A DNA stretch of 64,000 bases, from the NCBI RefSeq assembly GCF_007827695.1, contig NZ_VITA01000015.1, forward strand, positions 1-64,000, read 5' to 3'. The DNA is from Sinorhizobium medicae. GTDB lineage: Bacteria; Pseudomonadota; Alphaproteobacteria; Rhizobiales; Rhizobiaceae. Shown here piece after piece: positions 60,121 through 64,000 of this stretch. The number at the start of each line of letters is the position of its first letter. Position 1 is the stretch's first letter. The notes under the pieces were generated by a model that was not told where the DNA came from, did not search any database, and was given only the letters and a program-made list of their open reading frames with translations. A program made the position numbers and the translations under genes.

Positions 60121-61233
60121 ATGTGGTGGACACGGCTGAAGGCGCTGATCGTCAAGGAGCTGCTGGCGGTTCTTCGTGATCCGAAGGGGCGCACCATTCT
60201 GATCGGCCCTCCGATCATCCAGCTCCTCGTCTTCTCCTATGCGGCGACGCTCGAAGTGACAGATGTCGACATCATGGTGCTGAACCGAGACAATGGCCAG
60301 TGGAGCCAGGAACTCATCCAGCTGGTCGGCGGCTCTCCGACATTTCGCTCGATCGAGCTTGCAAGCAGCCCCGCCGAGGTCCGTCTGGCGATCGATACGC
60401 AGCGTGTCATCGCCGCTGTGGAGATCGGCCCCACCTTCTCCCGCGACATTGAGGCAGGAAGACCGGCTGAGGTGCAGCTGATCCTCGACGGCCGGCGCTC
60501 CAATGGGTCGCAGATCGTGTCCGGCTATCTCGGGCGTATCGTCAGCACGCTCGCAGCCGAAACGCCGGCCGGCAAGCGCGCGCCCTCCGAAACGGTCCAG
60601 GTCGTTGCCCGCAACTGGTTCAACCCCAACCTGACCTATCAATGGTTCATGGTGCCGAACCTGGTCGCGAGCATCGCTCTCCTGATCGGACTGATCGTCA
60701 CGGCACTATCTGTGGCACGCGAGCGGGAACTCGGTACCTTCGACCAGCTCATCGTCTCGCCGTTGCGCACCCACGAGATTTTGCTTGGAAAGCTCATCCC
60801 GCCTATGATGATCGGGCTCTTCCACATCACCATATACATTCTTGCAGCGGTTTTCGTGTTCGGCGTGCCGCTGCGCGGTTCGCTTTTCCTGCTCTATGGC
60901 AGCGCCGTCTTCTATCTCGCCGCCGTCGTCGGTCTCGGTCTCTTCATCTCGGCACTGTCCAAGACCCAGCAGCAGGCGATCCTCGGGGCCTTTCTCTTCA
61001 TGGTGCCCGCCATGCTTCTTTCGGGATTTGCGACGCCGATCGAAAACATGCCCTCCTGGCTGCAGCCGGTGACGCTGATCAATCCGCTGCGTTATTTCCT
61101 GGTGATCGTAAAGGGCGTGTTCCTCAAGGACATCCCGCTTTACGAAGTCGTCCACCAGACGCTTCCCCTTTGCCTGATCGCGATCGTCACTCTGTCATCG
61201 GCGGCGTGGCTCTTTCGCAAGCGTCTCGAATGA
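60121..61233 (+). CDS. ybhR: ABC-2 type permease (YbhR-like)
   Basis: A 370-residue permease of the same layout as YbhS: first helix ILIGPPIIQLLVFSYAA, a periplasmic domain, and C-terminal helices with ARERELGTFDQLIVSPLRTHEILLGKLIPP. It starts one base after the ybhS stop, is last in the operon and ends three bases before the convergent toxin remnant. Confidence 0.93.
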   Translation: MWWTRLKALIVKELLAVLRDPKGRTILIGPPIIQLLVFSYAATLEVTDVDIMVLNRDNGQWSQELIQLVGGSPTFRSIELASSPAEVRLAIDTQRVIAAVEIGPTFSRDIEAGRPAEVQLILDGRRSNGSQIVSGYLGRIVSTLAAETPAGKRAPSETVQVVARNWFNPNLTYQWFMVPNLVASIALLIGLIVTALSVARERELGTFDQLIVSPLRTHEILLGKLIPPMMIGLFHITIYILAAVFVFGVPLRGSLFLLYGSAVFYLAAVVGLGLFISALSKTQQQAILGAFLFMVPAMLLSGFATPIENMPSWLQPVTLINPLRYFLVIVKGVFLKDIPLYEVVHQTLPLCLIAIVTLSSAAWLFRKRLE

Positions 61234-61236
61234 AGA

Positions 61237-61621
61237 CTAAACAACCCGGCTAGGACCGGGGTAGCGGCTAACAACTTCATCGGACGTGACGAGCGTAAAT
61301 CCTTCGACGAGAGACTGCGCGATCGCAATGCGGTCGAACGGTTCCTGATGGATCGGGGGCAGTTGATCAAGTGCCAACGCATGCGTGCCCTCTACCCGTA
61401 ATTCCTGGTAGCCATTGTCCAGCAAACCTCGACGCAGAAGCCGTGGATCGGCATCGAAATCCATCCGGCCCAAGCCACGTTTGATCGCGATCTCCCACAC
61501 GCTCGCCGCGCTGAAGTCGAGCGTATTCCCGGGGCCTTCGATGAGAGCACGGGCCTCATTCGACAAGCGGCCGGGTACACCGGCTGCCCAGAGGAGAATG
61601 TGCGTATCAAAGAATAGTCAT
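61237..61621 (-). pseudogene. PIN-domain (VapC-like) toxin, frameshifted at its start
   Basis: The gene opens ATG at 61621 with M-T-I-L and then stops (TGA). Reading on from 61608 in another frame gives DTHILLWAAGVPGRLSNEAR and a full PIN domain, ending at 61237. The normal VapC start would be MTILFDTHILLW, so about two bases are missing near 61609 within a run of T. Acidic residues of the domain survive (DTHILLW, SVWEIAIK, PFDRIA, TSD). The result should be non-functional unless recoding occurs. Confidence 0.82.
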
Positions 61622-61859
61622 GCGCCGAAAAGACCTTCGATCTCGTCACGGCCCATCCGATCGAAATCGTCCGGCACCGAAAACTGTCCTGCCATGAAGC
61701 CGATCCGCTGCACCTTCGCATCGGACGGCTGATCGAGCGGATCACCTTCACCATCGGTTTTCCCGCCTTGGCGATGATGAAGGGTTCTCCCTTAGCCGCC
61801 TTTTCGATCAGACGCGATAAATTGGTTTTCGCTTGGTGAATGTTGACGGTTTCTATCAA
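61618..61859 (-). pseudogene. Phd/YefM-like antitoxin, frameshifted
   Basis: The first ~38 codons are normal for this antitoxin type (MIETVNIHQAKTNLSRLIEK, then GKPMVKV). The homologous continuation LDQPSDAKVQRIGFMAGQFS through EGLFGA and stop is in the -1 frame, so one base was lost near 61736-61742. The corrected stop (TGA at 61620-61618) overlaps the toxin ATG, the usual coupling of such pairs. Confidence 0.8.
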
Positions 61860-61937
61860 GGCCTCGGGTTCAACCTTAGTTCATTGAACTTAGCTGACTT
61901 CACCCGTCGTTTCAAAGCTACTGCGTTGCTTCTCGCT

Positions 61938-62555
61938 TCAGACTCTCAAAAACTCTTCAGTGGCGGCGATCTCATTCTGGCGGATGTCGTGGCCACCCGA
62001 ATGCCACTTCAGTTCCACCGCCGCGTTCTGCTGCGAGAGGTAATCGCCCAGCGCTTGTGTCAGCGGGGCCGGGCAGATCGGGTCGCGTTCTCCGGCAGTG
62101 ATCAGGATTTTCCGACCGGCGAGCGCGGCATTGGCCTTCGGGCGGAAAGGGATCAGCGGGTGCATGAGCACGGCCTTATCGAAGAGACCCTCTTCGATAA
62201 GGACATTCGCAAGGATGTTGGCACCGTTGGAGTAGCCGAGACCGATGATCTCCGAGGCCTCGTATTCGCTTGCGAGCGCCTTCACGAAACCCGCCATCTT
62301 CTCAGTCGCACGTGCTAGATCCGCCATGTCGTAGACGCCCTCGCCCGTTCGCCGGAAAAAGCGGGCGGCTCCATGCTCCGACACGTCGCCCCTTGGTGAA
62401 ACCACCGTGGCTTTCGGCAGGAGCTGTGCTCCGAAGTCGAAGAACTGGTTCTCGTCGCCGCCGGTCCCGTGAAAAACGAAAAGGATGGGTCCGCCGGGAC
62501 TGCCGGCTTTCAATTTATGCATGTAACCGTGATCAGGCATCGATTTCTCCATCAT
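61938..62555 (-). CDS. Alpha/beta hydrolase, phospholipase/carboxylesterase type (MhqD/YpfH-like)
   Basis: A 205-residue hydrolase with the complete triad visible: Ser in GLGYSNGAN near residue 110, Asp in TAGERDP near 158, His in SGGHD near 188. FHGTGGDENQFF supplies the oxyanion region. It is similar in length and motifs to MhqD-type esterases, which accompany ring-cleavage dioxygenases in quinone and hydroquinone resistance. The next gene upstream on the same strand is just such a dioxygenase, which supports that reading. Confidence 0.88.
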   Translation of the reverse strand: MMEKSMPDHGYMHKLKAGSPGGPILFVFHGTGGDENQFFDFGAQLLPKATVVSPRGDVSEHGAARFFRRTGEGVYDMADLARATEKMAGFVKALASEYEASEIIGLGYSNGANILANVLIEEGLFDKAVLMHPLIPFRPKANAALAGRKILITAGERDPICPAPLTQALGDYLSQQNAAVELKWHSGGHDIRQNEIAATEEFLRV

Positions 62556-62655
62556 GCGCGCTTGCTTGCCAACACGCGTTCATCTGTGAATATTGGAATA
62601 TTGAACCCTTCCCGGCGTAACGAGAAGGCCGGGCTGAAGCGGCAGACGCGTCCGC

Positions 62656-63588
62656 TTACGCTTCCAGCCTCTGTAAATGACCTTCGAGAATCGGCCGCAG
62701 GTGCTTGTGCTGCTGCGGAAGCTTCAGCGCCTCGCCCAGATGCGCGGTGTCCTCGTCGCGGTCGAAGCCCGGCTCATTCGTGGCGATCTCGAAGAGAACG
62801 CCACCGGGTGTGCGGAAATAGATCGCCCAGAAATAATCCCGGTCGATGACCGGCGTCACATGATAGCCGGTATCCATTAGCGCCTTGCGGACCTCGAGTT
62901 GCCGCTCCCGATTGTCGACGGCAAATGCGACGTGGTGCACCGAACCGGCACCCTGTGCAGCACGATTGATGCCGGGCAGTGTTTCGAGGTCTACGAGGTT
63001 CGCGCCGTTGCCGTCGGGGACGACCAGCCTCGTGACACCGTCCCTTCGATCGAGTTCCTCGTAACCCATGTACTTCAGCAGGTCGGCCGTGGCGCCCTCG
63101 TCACGCAACCGCATGGCGACCGAGTGGAAGCCGCGAATGGCGTAATCCCCGGAAAGGCCACCCTCGGTCCAGGGCGTGCGCGGGTCATCCCTGACCTCGA
63201 CCAGAGCGAAACCGTCGCCGTCCGGCCCGGCAAAATTCAACCGCTTCTCACCGAAGCTTTCCGAGCGCTTGAGGCCACTCACACCGAGGCGCGTCAAACG
63301 GCCCTCCCAGAAGCCGAGCGAGCCTTGCGGGACAGAGAATGCCGTCGTCCCCACCTCTCCCGTGCCCGCACGACCGCGCGGCATCTGCGGAAAAGGGAAG
63401 TAGGTCATCACCGTGCCGGCTGTGCCGGTCTCGTCGCCATAGTAGAGGTGGTAGACATCCGGCGAGTCGAAGTTCACCGTTTTCTTGACGCGGCGTAGAC
63501 CAAGCGTTTGGGTAAAGAACTGGTTGTTCGTACGAGCGTCCTCTGCCATGGATGTTACGTGATGCAGGCCTTTGATCTGTTCGAGCAT
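62656..63588 (-). CDS. mhqO: Ring-cleaving dioxygenase (MhqO-like, VOC superfamily)
   Basis: A 310-residue double-VOC protein. It starts MLEQIKGLHHVTSMAEDAR, with the first metal histidine in LHHVTS and later ligands in VHHVAFAV and the C-terminal GGVLFEIATNEPGF glutamate. MhqO-type enzymes cleave hydroquinones or catechols. The ATG at 63588 is preceded by AAAGGAAGCC; a farther ATG at 63693 would read through the operator region. With the hydrolase downstream it forms a two-gene quinone-detoxification unit. Confidence 0.9.
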   Translation of the reverse strand: MLEQIKGLHHVTSMAEDARTNNQFFTQTLGLRRVKKTVNFDSPDVYHLYYGDETGTAGTVMTYFPFPQMPRGRAGTGEVGTTAFSVPQGSLGFWEGRLTRLGVSGLKRSESFGEKRLNFAGPDGDGFALVEVRDDPRTPWTEGGLSGDYAIRGFHSVAMRLRDEGATADLLKYMGYEELDRRDGVTRLVVPDGNGANLVDLETLPGINRAAQGAGSVHHVAFAVDNRERQLEVRKALMDTGYHVTPVIDRDYFWAIYFRTPGGVLFEIATNEPGFDRDEDTAHLGEALKLPQQHKHLRPILEGHLQRLEA

Positions 63589-63687
63589 GATCGGCTTCCT
63601 TTCTTCCCCCAGCTTTGGCGGGAGCGTCGATGGCGAATAGATGCTCCCTGGGCGGCGAGAGCGGAAGACCATCCCACACAGACGCAT

Positions 63688-63706
63688 TGTCAACGCTACG
63701 TTGACA
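63688..63706. promoter_or_regulatory. Operator-like palindrome upstream of the mhqO-like gene
   Basis: TGTCAACG and CGTTGACA form perfect 8-bp arms around CTA. A further TGTCAAC lies at 63719-63725. Each contains a TTGACA on the minus strand usable as a -35. It is 100 bp upstream of the dioxygenase start. Confidence 0.7.
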
Positions 63707-63871
63707 GAAGCGACACGCTGTCAACAACTGCGTCATAGAGCAGATGGAGTAAGGCACCCGCATGGGCGGCTTGCAACGCGTCAGACCGACAATTAGCATC
63801 GCGTGGCAGCGGCCGCGCAAAAAGGAACCTGCAGCCAAGACCGCGAGCGGGAGGAGGAGCCCGGGCATTCC

Positions 63872-64000
63872 GTGAAATACCGCTTCTTTCTCGCACTCCT
63901 TCTGGTGCCGGCAGCCGCCGGGTTAATCGCCGTGCAGGGAAACGCCGTCGCCACGCGCAGCTATATGCAGGAGGCCTCCTCGCAGGCACACACGGCGCTG
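63872..64000 (+). CDS. Truncated N-terminus, possibly a sensor histidine kinase
   Basis: Forty-three codons are present before the window ends. They start with GTG at 63872 (GGAGGAGGAG at 63850-63859) and read MKYRFFLALLLVPAAAGLIA, a membrane helix, then VQGNAVATRSYMQEASSQAHTAL. One helix followed by a Q/A-rich helical linker is the opening of DctB-type periplasmic-sensing kinases, but the fragment is too short to be sure. Confidence 0.45.
   Translation, partial: MKYRFFLALLLVPAAAGLIAVQGNAVATRSYMQEASSQAHTAL

Noticed and set aside
62611-62633. Terminator after the dioxygenase gene (CCCGGC/GCCGGG stem)
   Set aside because: The stem is only six base pairs with an 11-base loop, and no T-run follows on the minus strand.

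Overview
The window is GC-rich, densely packed alphaproteobacterial DNA. Gene content and dispersed palindromes point to Sinorhizobium/Ensifer, most likely a pSymB-type megaplasmid (chromid). The strongest argument is a complete galactoglucan (exopolysaccharide II) locus in the exact order of the S. meliloti exp/wga-wgc-wgg-wgd-wge cluster. Catabolic cassettes with their own transporters and local regulators, plus RIME-like intergenic repeats, fit the same assignment. Species and replicon are inferred, since no search could be run.

Layout. (1) 1-8547: uronate and pectin-fragment catabolism: a Gfo/Idh/MocA oxidoreductase, divergent uxaC, a TRAP transporter, a GntR regulator, then kduI-kduD-kdgF. 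(2) 8596-15356: a LacI repressor with twin operators, a YtfQRT-YjfF-type sugar ABC transporter and a PhyH-type dioxygenase. (3) 15473-20542: paoABC-type periplasmic aldehyde oxidoreductase and an AraC regulator. (4) 20721-24387: an AI-2E family membrane protein and a stress-type group (DUF1236, BON and CsbD proteins) with EcfG-like promoter motifs. (5) 24460-25278: a lone SIR2-domain protein. (6) 25275-52639: the galactoglucan cluster. (7) 52715-55329: HAD phosphatase, PP-type phosphatase, a small unknown protein and a VOC protein. (8) 55515-61233: cecR-ybhGFSR-type regulated efflux operon. (9) 61237-61859: a frameshifted toxin-antitoxin pair. (10) 61938-63588: a MhqD-like hydrolase and a MhqO-like ring-cleavage dioxygenase. 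Both edges cut genes.

How the parts work together. In the galactoglucan cluster, wgaG-wgaJ supply dTDP-sugars, WgaB, WgcA, WgeB, WgeD and WgeG are glycosyltransferases, WgaD and WgaE are putative pyruvyl transferases, and WgdA/WgdB form a type I exporter for the RTX protein WgeA. WggR (MarR-like) is the local regulator. I find the same 17-bp motif TTACTTYAANNNTTGAA, correctly oriented, before wgaA, between wggR and wgdA, and before wgeA, which explains how the three operons can be co-controlled. In region 1, TRAP uptake feeds UxaC and KdgF-KduI-KduD, ending at 2-keto-3-deoxygluconate; the kinase and aldolase that would finish the route are not here.

I see no CRISPR array, tRNA, rRNA or intact insertion sequence. 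No wholly new multi-gene system was found. The most promising less-described items are a GW-DP module shared by WgeB, WgeE and WgeF, the SIR2 protein whose ribosome-binding site sits in a palindrome, the dioxygenase attached to a sugar transporter operon, and two genes whose ends are built from dispersed repeats.
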